Source: an uncultured Eggerthellaceae bacterium (GTDB taxonomy: Bacteria > Actinomycetota > Coriobacteriia > Coriobacteriales > Eggerthellaceae). Taken from it: a stretch of DNA of 15,831 bases. Shown here piece after piece: positions 7,624 through 14,134 of the stretch. Both the position numbers and the translations under genes were made by a program. Position 1 is the first letter of the stretch. Every line of letters begins with the position of its first letter. The DNA lies in assembly GCA_934623455.1 (NCBI GenBank), contig CAKTVK010000045.1:1-15831 (forward strand), read 5' to 3'. The notes below the pieces were generated by a model. It did no database searches. It saw nothing but the letters and a program-made list of their open reading frames with translations, and was not told the DNA's origin.

Positions 7624-7783
7624 CGGCTTTGCCTTCGGCAAAGACCGACCCCTCCCTCGCAAGCTCGGTCGGGCGAATTCCTAAAAACGTGCCACTGGCA
7701 CGTTTTCTTAACGGAATTCCACCTCATCGGTTCGAGCCCCCGAAGGAAAGCCCTTCCCAATGGTTCCGTTGTCTTCTTTCTAA
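7624..7783. mobile_element. Palindrome-rich segment between the tRNA-end repeats (element remnant)
   Basis: These 160 bp contain no gene but three inverted repeats: 7627-7633/7637-7643 (CTTTGCC/GGCAAAG), 7643-7648/7665-7670 (GACCGA/TCGGTC), and a larger imperfect palindrome about 7675-7720 centred on CGTGCCACTGGCACG. The segment is framed by direct copies of the tRNA 3' end. It could be the scar of an excised or deleted island, or a small non-autonomous REP/MITE-like element. No integrase or excisionase is present. Confidence 0.4.
7684..7706 (-). terminator. Rho-independent terminator downstream of tRNA-Leu
   Basis: AAAACGTGCCA (7684-7694) and TGGCACGTTTT (7696-7706) are perfect complements. 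The - strand ends in TTTTT and the + strand in TTTTCTT, so it can work in both directions. It lies about 90 bp beyond the tRNA. Confidence 0.6.
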
Positions 7784-7793
7784 TTTTCAAACC

Positions 7794-7877
<84 letters not shown>

Positions 7878-7894
7878 ACTTATAGCCACAGGGC

Positions 7895-7922
7895 ATTTTA
7901 TCAAATAAAGTGCGCTTGTCTC
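7895..7922 (-). promoter_or_regulatory. Probable tRNA-Leu promoter
   Basis: On the - strand GAGACA (7922-7917) and TAAAAT (7900-7895) are separated by 16 bp. The predicted start would be about 10 nt before the mature tRNA 5' end, a usual leader length. Confidence 0.5.
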
Positions 7923-7949
7923 ACGCGTTTCTAGAATAGGGAGAAAAGA

Positions 7950-9605
7950 ATGGATTTCGCCGCGGCGCGTACCATTGCAACGGACTCGTGTGCTATGCTA
8001 GTAAAGCTCTTGCATTACACACACCAAAAACAAAGCAAAATGCAAAAAGGGGCTTTTTCCTTGGCACGACAAGCGAACATTCTGTCTTTTGACGACGTAA
8101 AACGGGGCGGCGCGGCGCGCGGCTCTGCTTCTGTGCGCGAAAACGGAAGGGTCGCCTCCCGCGATAATCGCCGGAACAGCCAAAACCATCAGGCCGGACA
8201 GAGCAATCGCGCCTACAGCAGCTCAAGTCAAGCGAGACATTTTGACCGCTGGAGCCAGCAAGACGGCCAAGGAACCAATTTCGCTTACGAACCGAATCGC
8301 GTGCCTTCCGCATCCCTTTCGGACTACACGTACCCAACGCAAAGCAGCCGCTCTTTTGGCAGCTTTGGCGACACCGACAGCGCAAGCGCTGGCAGAACCA
8401 TGCGCCCCACCAGCAGAAACAGCTCTGCCGAACGCAGTCGCAGTGCACACGGCAAAAGCGGCGCCCGAAGCGACAGCGCAGGAAGCGCCCGCACTAATCG
8501 CAGCACGAGCAGCAGTCGCGGCGAACATGCCCCCCATGAAAACCGCACATCAGACAACCGCACTTCACGTTCGATGCGCGACAACCGCTTCGCGTTCGAC
8601 GACTTCGACACATTCAGCGACTTTGGCGCGTCTGACATGCGCAACCGTTCGTCTCGTGATGTGCGCGCAACGTACACGCAGAGTTCGCCGCGCTCCGCCA
8701 TTTTCTCTTACGACGAGTTCCTTTCCGAAGAAGAGCAGGCGGAAGACGAAGGTGCGCAAGGCGGCGAAACTTCGAAGAAAAACAAAACGTTCCTGCAAAA
8801 GCTTTCCGACAAAAAGCAAAAGCGCGCGAAAGAAAAAGCGGGCAGGGCGTACGACCGTCAATTTGGCGATGCTTCTTCGACTGCTGCCACAAATGCCGGC
8901 CCGCGCGCGGCAGTGTACAAGGGAGAAATGGGGCCTTCTCAACGACGCGCGCAGCGCATGCAGCCCAATACGTCAAGTTCACGCCAGGGCAGCTACCGTG
9001 CGGCTCACGCAGCAAATCAGGAAAACGCTGGCATCCTGGGCTTGATTGCAAACGCAGCAGGCGGCGTAAGCAATGCTGCGACCAGCCGTTTCTTGGGAGA
9101 TTCCGCCGCCAAGAAGGCGGGATTGCACGCACAAACAAGCGGCTTCTCCGCAGACAGCAGACCCGGACGGGCGAAGAAACAGGGCACATCGGGAAATCTG
9201 TTCTCGAAAATCACGAGCACGCTCTTCGGCACGCGTCGTCGCGTAGCAGCGCTTTCCGTTGCGGCATGCCTGGTGATTGCCGGCATGTTCATGTACCCAG
9301 CGGCAAAGCAGTATTACACTGAAATGCGCCATTTAGACAAGGTGAATGCGGAGTATCAAGCAGTGACCGACCGCAACGCCGACCTTGCCGCAACGCGCGA
9401 TTATCTGCAGTCTGAAACCGGCATCGAGGAAATGGCGCATGAAAAGTACGGCTGGGTGAACGAAGGCGAGCATTCCGTTTTGGTCTACGGCTTGCCCGAC
9501 GATGACACCATGGCCGACACGAATCTCTACATCAAGCGAGGGAGCGTATCTGCCCCCGAAACGTGGTATTCCGTGATTCTTGACCCCTTGTTCGGAGTTG
9601 AATAG
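7950..9605 (+). CDS. DivIC/FtsB-family septum formation initiator with a long disordered N-terminus
   Basis: The C-terminal 120 residues of this 551-aa frame are a DivIC/FtsB-type divisome protein: a basic RRR, one transmembrane helix (about 432-451), a coiled coil (about 455-490), then EEMAHEKYGWVNEGEHSVLV, the usual C-terminal box. It should bridge FtsL and FtsQ-type partners at the septum, with the long tail in the cytoplasm. About 400 residues before the helix are low-complexity and rich in Ser, Arg, Asn, Ala and Gly; FtsB proteins normally are about 100-230 aa. The start is uncertain. ATG 7950 has AGGGAG 6 nt upstream. However, an extended -10 box at 7991-7999 and AAAAAGGGG before a TTG at 8061 (LARQANILSFDDVKR) favour a 514-aa product. 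The 3-nt gap to ppx/gppA indicates an operon. Confidence 0.8.
   Translation: MDFAAARTIATDSCAMLVKLLHYTHQKQSKMQKGAFSLARQANILSFDDVKRGGAARGSASVRENGRVASRDNRRNSQNHQAGQSNRAYSSSSQARHFDRWSQQDGQGTNFAYEPNRVPSASLSDYTYPTQSSRSFGSFGDTDSASAGRTMRPTSRNSSAERSRSAHGKSGARSDSAGSARTNRSTSSSRGEHAPHENRTSDNRTSRSMRDNRFAFDDFDTFSDFGASDMRNRSSRDVRATYTQSSPRSAIFSYDEFLSEEEQAEDEGAQGGETSKKNKTFLQKLSDKKQKRAKEKAGRAYDRQFGDASSTAATNAGPRAAVYKGEMGPSQRRAQRMQPNTSSSRQGSYRAAHAANQENAGILGLIANAAGGVSNAATSRFLGDSAAKKAGLHAQTSGFSADSRPGRAKKQGTSGNLFSKITSTLFGTRRRVAALSVAACLVIAGMFMYPAAKQYYTEMRHLDKVNAEYQAVTDRNADLAATRDYLQSETGIEEMAHEKYGWVNEGEHSVLVYGLPDDDTMADTNLYIKRGSVSAPETWYSVILDPLFGVE
7991..7999 (+). promoter_or_regulatory. Extended -10 element (TGCTATGCT) for the divIC-ppx operon
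   Basis: This matches TGnTATnnT, the extended -10 consensus, and needs no strong -35. Its predicted start (near 8006) lies before the TTG at 8061 but after the ATG at 7950, so if used it would exclude the longer protein. Confidence 0.4.
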
Positions 9606-9608
9606 CGC

Positions 9609-10712
9609 ATGGCTTGCCCCCTGAACACCCCCTGCAAGCACGCATCTGACCAAGTAAAACTCACGCGATATGCCGCAATCGACATTGGGACGGTAACGTG
9701 CCGGCTTCTTATTGGAGAAACAGACGGGCACAGCGTGCGACCCTTGATAAGACGCGCCATCATCACAAATCTTGGCGAAGACGTAGATGCCACCAGCATC
9801 CTTAAGCCCGAGGCAATGGAGCGCGTCTTTTGCGCTGTACGCGGATTTTTGGATATTATCGCTCATTACGAAAACGCCAATTCAAACGGCGAATCGGCCG
9901 ATAGCGCACATACGACAGACGCAAATGCCGGCGCCGGAGCAACAAGCAACGAAAACGCAACCGAAGGCGGCGCAAGCAGCATGCGTATCGTCGCCATGGC
10001 AACGTCCGCTGCCCGCGACGCGCACAACGCCGATGAATTTGCCGCGGGATTAGCGAAAATGGGCGTCACGCTTTCCGTTATCCCCGGCGAGAAAGAAGCA
10101 GCCCTGAGCTTCATGGGTGCTTCGATGGACTTCGCGGGACAACCTATCATTGTGACCGATATCGGCGGCGGGTCTACGGAGATTATTGCAGGAATTGCAG
10201 GTCAGAAGCCCGATTTTGCGCACTCGTTCAACATTGGATGCCGCCGCATGACGGAACGTTTCCTTACGTGCGACCCGCTTGACAGCGCCCAAGTTCAAGA
10301 AAGCCGCCAATGGGTGCGCGCTGCCTTTGAGCCGTATTTCCAGAACATGCAACAGCAAGGTTTTCACGCGGCACATGTTGTGTCAGTTGCGGGCACAGCC
10401 ACCAGCATTGTTTCCATGATAGAACGCATGGAAGTATACGATTCCGAGCGCGTTCATGGTTACACCGTAACAAAACAGCAGCTCGACCAGGTGTTTTCCG
10501 AACTATCGGTCAAGACGCTCGACCAAAGAATGCATCGCGTGGGCTTGCAGCCCGAACGCGCGAGCGTCATCAACGCTGGGCTTATCATCCAGCAGGAAGT
10601 TTTGCGAGCTGCCGGCGCCAATGCGTTTGTCGCAAGCGAATCGGACATTCTGCAGGGCATTATCCTTACCGCCGCCCGCGAAGATGCTGCGGCCAAGAAA
10701 TATCCTGCGTAA
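9609..10712 (+). CDS. Ppx/GppA family exopolyphosphatase / (p)ppGpp-linked phosphatase
   Basis: This 367-aa cytoplasmic enzyme belongs to the ASKHA-fold Ppx/GppA family, which hydrolyses polyphosphate or pppGpp. Motifs: phosphate-1 loop YAAIDIGTVTCRLLIGE (21-37), TSAARDA (about 132-138), GEKEAALSFMGA (160-171) and the phosphate-2 loop VTDIGGGSTEI (182-192), then VAGTATS near 260. Compared with E. coli Ppx (GNEEARLIFMGV), the catalytic Glu121 is kept as Glu163 while the preceding Glu is Lys162. Residues about 91-124 are a low-complexity Ala/Asn/Ser/Glu insert. The length matches the short, two-domain actinobacterial enzymes that lack the C-terminal HD-like domain. Adjacency to a DivIC/FtsB gene is common in actinobacteria. 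The choice between polyphosphate and pppGpp as substrate is open. Confidence 0.88.
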   Translation: MACPLNTPCKHASDQVKLTRYAAIDIGTVTCRLLIGETDGHSVRPLIRRAIITNLGEDVDATSILKPEAMERVFCAVRGFLDIIAHYENANSNGESADSAHTTDANAGAGATSNENATEGGASSMRIVAMATSAARDAHNADEFAAGLAKMGVTLSVIPGEKEAALSFMGASMDFAGQPIIVTDIGGGSTEIIAGIAGQKPDFAHSFNIGCRRMTERFLTCDPLDSAQVQESRQWVRAAFEPYFQNMQQQGFHAAHVVSVAGTATSIVSMIERMEVYDSERVHGYTVTKQQLDQVFSELSVKTLDQRMHRVGLQPERASVINAGLIIQQEVLRAAGANAFVASESDILQGIILTAAREDAAAKKYPA

Positions 10713-10772
10713 CGGAGCTTTGCCACCGATTCGCCCTTTATTGCGGGTAAGTACAGCTCTCTATTTAATCAA

Positions 10773-10813
10773 AAATAGGAGGATTTCGAGTTTTTTATCG
10801 ATTCCTCCTATTT
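10773..10813. repeat. AT-rich palindrome, copy 1 of 4
   Basis: AAATAGGAGGA (10773-10783) pairs perfectly with TCCTCCTATTT (10803-10813) around a T-rich centre. The trailing TTTCTCTTTC on + could make it the terminator of ppx. An alternative pairing exists upstream: CTATTT (10761-10766) with AAATAG (10773-10778). Confidence 0.8.
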
Positions 10814-10833
10814 CTCTTTCAACCAAAAGCAGC

Positions 10834-10876
10834 AATATAGGAGAAATTTCAATTATTTTTGATTTCCTCCTATATT
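10834..10876. repeat. AT-rich palindrome, copy 2 of 4
   Basis: AATATAGGAG (10834-10843) pairs with CTCCTATATT (10867-10876). Relative to copy 1, the stem bases outside TAGGAG differ on both arms in a way that keeps pairing. A degenerate right-arm-like stretch (ATTTTTTGATTTT) follows at about 10885-10897. Confidence 0.8.
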
Positions 10877-10948
10877 TACCGTCTATTTTTTGATTTTAAA
10901 GTGCACAAGGAACCCGTTTTGCCCAAAGAACGACATTTTTCCCATAAA

Positions 10949-10992
10949 AATGTAGGAGGAATTCAAAGTTTTTTTTGATTTCCTCCTACATT
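10949..10992. repeat. AT-rich palindrome, copy 3 of 4 (longest stem)
   Basis: Arms 10949-10967 and 10974-10992 form a 19-bp stem with one mismatch and a 6-nt loop GTTTTT. The outer ATGTAGG/CCTACAT again shows compensated changes. ACATTTTT (10933-10940) can instead pair with AAAAATGT (10946-10953), giving a competing hairpin. On the - strand CCTACATTTTTATG resembles a terminator. Confidence 0.8.
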
Positions 10993-11012
10993 GCCCGAAT
11001 TACAGCCGAGAA

Positions 11013-11053
11013 AAATAGGAGAAAATTCAATTTTTTTGTATTTCCTCCTATTT
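11013..11053. repeat. AT-rich palindrome, copy 4 of 4
   Basis: AAATAGGAG (11013-11021) pairs with CTCCTATTT (11045-11053) around a T7 centre. Read on the - strand the stem is followed by TTTTTCTC, so it could terminate the rluA-family transcript. The remaining 150 bp to that gene's stop hold nothing I recognise. Confidence 0.8.
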
Positions 11054-11205
11054 AGCGCCAAAACAGCAGTTCAAAGCATGTTAAATGCACAGTTTTACAC
11101 TTCCGCCCTTGCCCAAAACGTCAAAAACCTCGAACGTATCCGCGCAACTCATCAGCCCCCGCGCTACAGCAAAAAAGCATTCGTATGCCCAACAAGCCGC
11201 ACGCG

Positions 11206-12141
11206 CTACGACAAAAGCGCATCAAGAGCAGCAAGGTCGCTAGGCAGCGGCGCCTCAAACGTCATGAGCGCCCCCGTAACCGGATGTTCCACCTGCAGAA
11301 ACGCCGAATGAAGCGCCGGGCGCGCAATCAATTCTATGCCGCCACCGTGGTCAACATCGCCTAAAAGCGGATGCCCAATATGGCTCATGTGAATGCGAAT
11401 CTGATGCGTGCGACCTGTCTCCAACTGCAAACGGACGCGCGCGACTGAATTTGTTGACAAAAGGTGGGGTAATTTGTCAACAATTAACTGGGATTCCACC
11501 CAATAATGGGTGCGTGCCGGCTTGCCGCCCTCGCGCACGGCCGCCGTTTGCCACGTATGACCAACACAGCCGATGGGCGCATCCACCGTACCCGAGTCCT
11601 CCGAAAACCCACCTTGGCAATAAGCGAGATATTGCCGGCAAAAATCGCCCGTATGCAGGCGTTTTTGCAGAAAGTCCTGTGCATGAGCATTTTTTGCGAA
11701 CACAATAAGCCCGCTCGTCCCCCAGTCCAAGCGCTGCACGGGATGCAGCAAACAACGCTGATTCGTGCTTTGAAAGTAATGCATAAGAAAATTGCCCAAC
11801 GTATCATCAACGTGCTTGGGACCGGGATGCGTTGACACACCCGCGGGCTTATTGAGCACAATCAGGTCGTCGTCCTCAAAAACGATATCAAGCGGGCCGG
11901 GCGTAGCAACAACCGACGACCCCGCCAGCGCGTCATCGGTGTCCCCCACCGCAATACTCAGCATTTGACCTGCGCAAACGCGATCAATGGTAAAAACGCG
12001 CTTGTCATCAAGCATAATGCCATTTTCCCGGAACTTCGCCGCGCGGATACCCTGCCTGCCCATATGCAGACGCTCACGCAGAATCGCCTGAACCTGACGG
12101 CCATCGTCAACGGGCTCAATCGTATAAGTCAAACGCCTCAT
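11206..12141 (-). CDS. RluA-family 23S rRNA/tRNA pseudouridine synthase
   Basis: This 311-aa enzyme isomerises uridine to pseudouridine in RNA, probably 23S rRNA or tRNA. The start at 12141 follows AAAGG at 7 nt. The N-terminal 65 residues resemble the S4-like RNA-binding domain (GRQVQAILRERL, RENGIMLDDKRV). The catalytic domain begins at IVFEDDDLIVLNKPAGVSTH (86-105). The catalytic motif is PVQRLDWGTSGLIVFAKN, with catalytic Asp139; the usual His of HRLD is Gln136. GRTHQIRIHMSHIGHPLLGD is the canonical RluA C-terminal motif. Exact target position is not predictable. It lies 66 bp downstream of the DtxR-like regulator gene on the same strand and may be co-transcribed with it. Confidence 0.9.
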   Translation of the reverse strand: MRRLTYTIEPVDDGRQVQAILRERLHMGRQGIRAAKFRENGIMLDDKRVFTIDRVCAGQMLSIAVGDTDDALAGSSVVATPGPLDIVFEDDDLIVLNKPAGVSTHPGPKHVDDTLGNFLMHYFQSTNQRCLLHPVQRLDWGTSGLIVFAKNAHAQDFLQKRLHTGDFCRQYLAYCQGGFSEDSGTVDAPIGCVGHTWQTAAVREGGKPARTHYWVESQLIVDKLPHLLSTNSVARVRLQLETGRTHQIRIHMSHIGHPLLGDVDHGGGIELIARPALHSAFLQVEHPVTGALMTFEAPLPSDLAALDALLS

Positions 12142-12207
12142 CGATGTGCCTTTTGCAAGTATATGCTGTTTACCAGGGATAACGCCATGTGGCAGATAGC
12201 ACGCACG

Positions 12208-12591
12208 CTACTTGCCCGTCACTTTTTTGATGTAGGCTTTCCAGTTCCCGAACGACTCGTCGCTAATGGCGTGCTCCATCTTGCATGCCTCTTCCTCGGC
12301 GCGCTCTGCGGGAATCTCCAAGACCTCAGTCAGAAAAACCGTAAGCAAATGGTGGCGCTCAAATACCGCCTGTCCGTACTCATAACCTTCCTCGGTGAGC
12401 GTGATATCGCCGTAGAAAGGCTGGTCAAGCATGCCACGCGCCTTAAGCGTGGCAACCGCCTTATTCACCGATGCCTTGGAAACATCCAACTCTCGCGCCA
12501 CATCAACCGATCGCACCGCCTGCTCCGTGGTGCCGCCCAACATAACGATGGCCTCAAGATAATCCTCGATTGACATGGACATCTTTTCCAT
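12208..12591 (-). CDS. DtxR/MntR-family metal-dependent transcriptional repressor
   Basis: This is a 127-aa predicted Fe2+ or Mn2+-responsive repressor. The start at 12591 follows GGGGGAG by 6 nt. The N-terminal winged helix includes SIEDYLEAIVML (7-18), a recognition helix in VSKASVNKAVATLKARGML (37-55) and the wing ITLTEEGYEYG. The dimerisation and metal domain has ERHHLL (78-83) and EEEACKMEHAIS (99-110). Candidate ligands are Asp10, Glu13, His80 or His81, Cys103, Glu106 and His107. The CxxEH pattern matches the DtxR/IdeR iron type rather than MntR. It ends after the second domain and lacks the SH3-like third domain of DtxR, so in length it resembles MntR. feoA in the same window is a plausible target, but no shared operator was established. 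Confidence 0.88.
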   Translation of the reverse strand: MEKMSMSIEDYLEAIVMLGGTTEQAVRSVDVARELDVSKASVNKAVATLKARGMLDQPFYGDITLTEEGYEYGQAVFERHHLLTVFLTEVLEIPAERAEEEACKMEHAISDESFGNWKAYIKKVTGK

Positions 12592-12738
12592 GAATATCTC
12601 CCCCTATTGCAACGAACCGCCCGCGTCCGCAACACGCCGTGCGCTAGCAGCGCAACCGCAAACGCCAAAGCGACCCAAATGTTAATCGTTACGAACATTC
12701 TACACCACTTGCGATAAGCGCGCCCGTCTTCATTCGGC

Positions 12739-13175
12739 TTACTGCCAACCCTTTTCTACCAAATCAATCAAATCTTGATGCGAATGGATGCCCAGCTTCG
12801 CATATATATGCTTGACGTGCGCTTTTACCGTGTTGCGAGAAACAACAAGCTGCTCTTGAATATACGTGCGGTCGCGTCCGCGCGCCAACATCCGGAACAC
12901 TTCAAGCTCGCGTCGCGTGAGCCATACTGGTTGGCAATTGCATGGCAGCGTTCGTCGAAAGTGGCTTTCGGCGCAGCAGACACCGCCGTTCCCACCGGTG
13001 TCACGCCATCAATAACCTGGCGGAAGCTGAAGTTTTTCAACCCAATGAGCACATATCCCACAAAAAGCAAAAACGTGCTCTTTAGAATCAGAGTAAGCGA
13101 CAGAAGGGTGCATTCTTGGCGAAAAAGGGGTATTTCGCGGGTAAGCAAAGCCGGTCTTCCAGCACCGCCGTTCAC
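12739..13175 (-). pseudogene. LuxR-family regulator remnant (5'-truncated, frameshifted)
   Basis: The - strand encodes a complete GerE/LuxR HTH ending at 12739: LTRRELEVFRMLARGRDRTY, then IQEQLVVSRNTVKAHVKHIY and AKLGIHSHQDLIDLVEKGWQ. It has no start codon in its own frame. In the adjacent frame, directly before it, lies ATFDERCHAIANQYG, which is the normal linker before such a domain, preceded by one hydrophobic helix (FLLFVGYVLIGL). The frames meet at about 12919-12924, where loss of one base explains the shift. Coriobacterial LuxR proteins of this type usually carry a multi-helix membrane domain of several hundred residues; only the last helix remains. It is therefore both frameshifted and truncated. 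A sequencing error could explain the shift but not the missing membrane domain. Confidence 0.8.
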
Positions 13176-13210
13176 TTTAAGCCGAAAAATACTGCGTTAA
13201 AAAACAAAAC

Positions 13211-13243
13211 GCGGAAGCTCTGAGAGAGGGATTGAGCTTCCGC
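13211..13243 (-). terminator. Rho-independent terminator upstream of the LuxR remnant
   Basis: GCGGAAGCTC (13211-13220) and GAGCTTCCGC (13234-13243) form a perfect 10-bp stem with a 13-nt loop. The - strand continues GTTTTGTTTTTTA, a strong T tract. No protein gene upstream on this strand explains it. Confidence 0.75.
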
Positions 13244-13344
13244 CTATGTTTTGCAGTGGATAAAGAGGAGAGAGAAGAGAGAGGAGGTTTGCAAAGAGAC
13301 TCTTTCCACTGCCCCGGTTAGCGTTTTGCCAACTGCTTTGTTTT

Positions 13345-13360
13345 GTTAACCTTGGTTAAC
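13345..13360. promoter_or_regulatory. Palindromic operator-like site GTTAACC-TT-GGTTAAC
   Basis: Two perfect 7-bp arms with a 2-bp centre lie where transcription from the predicted - strand promoter would start. This is typical placement for a repressor site. The cognate protein is unknown. Confidence 0.45.
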
Positions 13361-13367
13361 AATGAGC

Positions 13368-13395
13368 ATAATACCGTATTTAGCGCGATGCGCAA
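13368..13395 (-). promoter_or_regulatory. Weak promoter for the candidate small RNA
   Basis: TTGCGC (13395-13390) and TATTAT (13373-13368) are spaced by 16 bp on the - strand. The -35 matches only its first three bases; AT-rich sequence lies upstream. Confidence 0.35.
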
Positions 13396-13439
13396 GAGCT
13401 TTTTCGAAAAAAGTTATCCTTTCCTTACTTTTTTCATGC

Positions 13440-13600
13440 GAGCGGCAAGGCGGCCGCGTCCAGCTGCCCGCACGCCAGCAGCGTCACCTGCGCAAGTCGC
13501 CCGCACGCCAGCCGTATCGTTCCCAGTCGCTCGTCTACACGCCAGTCGCACCAGCCGCATCGCCCGCGCATCCCGCCAACCCCTTCCCTTCGCAAATTTC
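13440..13600. repeat. GC-rich non-coding stretch with short repeats
   Basis: CCCGCACGCCAGC occurs at 13467-13479 and 13500-13512 (33-bp period), with further partial copies (ACACGCCAG near 13536) and three AGTCGC units. Both strands have open frames but of biased composition (Arg/Ala/Pro) and without ribosome binding sites. I see no gene between the small RNA promoter and the HIT gene. Confidence 0.5.
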
Positions 13601-13684
13601 TTACTCTTTCCCTTTTCGCAACACAGCCCCCACAAAGCGGGCGTAAAATAATCAGCAATAATCGACCACAAGATAGGAGTTGCC

Positions 13685-14053
13685 ATGGACGATTGCTTGT
13701 TCTGCAAACTGATTGCACGCGAAATCCCTACGAACATCGTGTACGAAGACGATGATTTCTTCGCATTCGACGATATTGAGCCCGAGTGCCCCATTCACAC
13801 GCTGGTCGTGCCGAAGAAGCACTACACCAACCTGCAAGATAATGTTCCCGAGGAACTTTTGGGCAAACTGTGGAAGGTTGTACCCGAAGTCGCAAAGATC
13901 AAGGGCGTGGGTGAATCCGGCTACCGTTCCGTTATCAACACCGGTCCCGACTCTGCCGCAACGCAGCCCCACCTGCATGTTCACATTCTGGGCGGCGTGA
14001 AGCTGGGTCGTTTCACATTCGAGGGATCCCAGCGCCTGGAGAACCACGAGTAA
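13685..14053 (+). CDS. HIT-family nucleotide hydrolase (HINT-like)
   Basis: This 122-aa cytoplasmic protein is a histidine-triad hydrolase, likely cleaving nucleoside phosphoramidates or related AMP conjugates. The start at 13685 follows AGGAG by 5 nt. CLFC (4-7) at the N-terminus with later His residues is the usual metal-binding pair of HINT proteins. ALVV-type core is seen as IHTLVVPKKHY (37-47), and the catalytic triad is QPHLHVHILGG with His96, His98 and His100. Length is normal for the family. It stands alone; a long inverted repeat lies just downstream. Confidence 0.92.
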   Translation: MDDCLFCKLIAREIPTNIVYEDDDFFAFDDIEPECPIHTLVVPKKHYTNLQDNVPEELLGKLWKVVPEVAKIKGVGESGYRSVINTGPDSAATQPHLHVHILGGVKLGRFTFEGSQRLENHE

Positions 14054-14073
14054 CACGCATCACGGCACAAGTT

Positions 14074-14134
14074 GCAGGTGTTCGTGCTCATCTGAAACGC
14101 AAGCGGCGCGCTTCAGATGAGCACGAACACCTGC
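14074..14134. repeat. Perfect 23-bp inverted repeat in a convergent gap
   Basis: The arms 14074-14096 and 14112-14134 are exact complements, separated by 15 nt. No T-run follows on either strand, so it is not a standard terminator. The right arm abuts the stop codon of the ATPase remnant (14135-14137). Confidence 0.85.

Larger units (their letters stand above)
13199..13361 (-). ncRNA. Candidate CU-rich small RNA with its own promoter and terminator
   Basis: The candidate transcript begins near 13361 with the GTTAACC/GGTTAAC palindrome. It folds GCAGTGGA (13312-13305) against TCCACTGC (13260-13253). Between the arms it carries a 26-nt all-pyrimidine stretch (13287-13262) with CCTCC and CCTC motifs, like anti-Shine-Dalgarno loops. 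It ends at a 10-bp GC-rich hairpin whose loop is also CU-rich, followed by a T-rich tail. A weak promoter precedes it. No ORF fits this unit. It could alternatively be the remaining leader of the decayed regulator gene, or a DNA structural element. Confidence 0.4.

Noticed and set aside
10773..11053. CRISPR array
   Set aside because: The units are palindromic and diverged, spacing is irregular (61, 115 and 64 bp) and there are no cas genes nearby.
12465..12698. 77-codon - strand frame beginning with a hydrophobic stretch
   Set aside because: It overlaps the DtxR-family gene out of frame, has no ribosome binding site, and its hydrophobic start is non-coding upstream sequence.
13343..13651. 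102-codon + frame upstream of the HIT gene
   Set aside because: Arg/Ala/Pro-rich product, no ribosome binding site, and it is created by short repeats.
14074..14134. Rho-independent terminator for the HIT gene
   Set aside because: The stem is followed on + by CTAAAAATCG and on - by GCAACTTG or similar, with no T-run in either direction.
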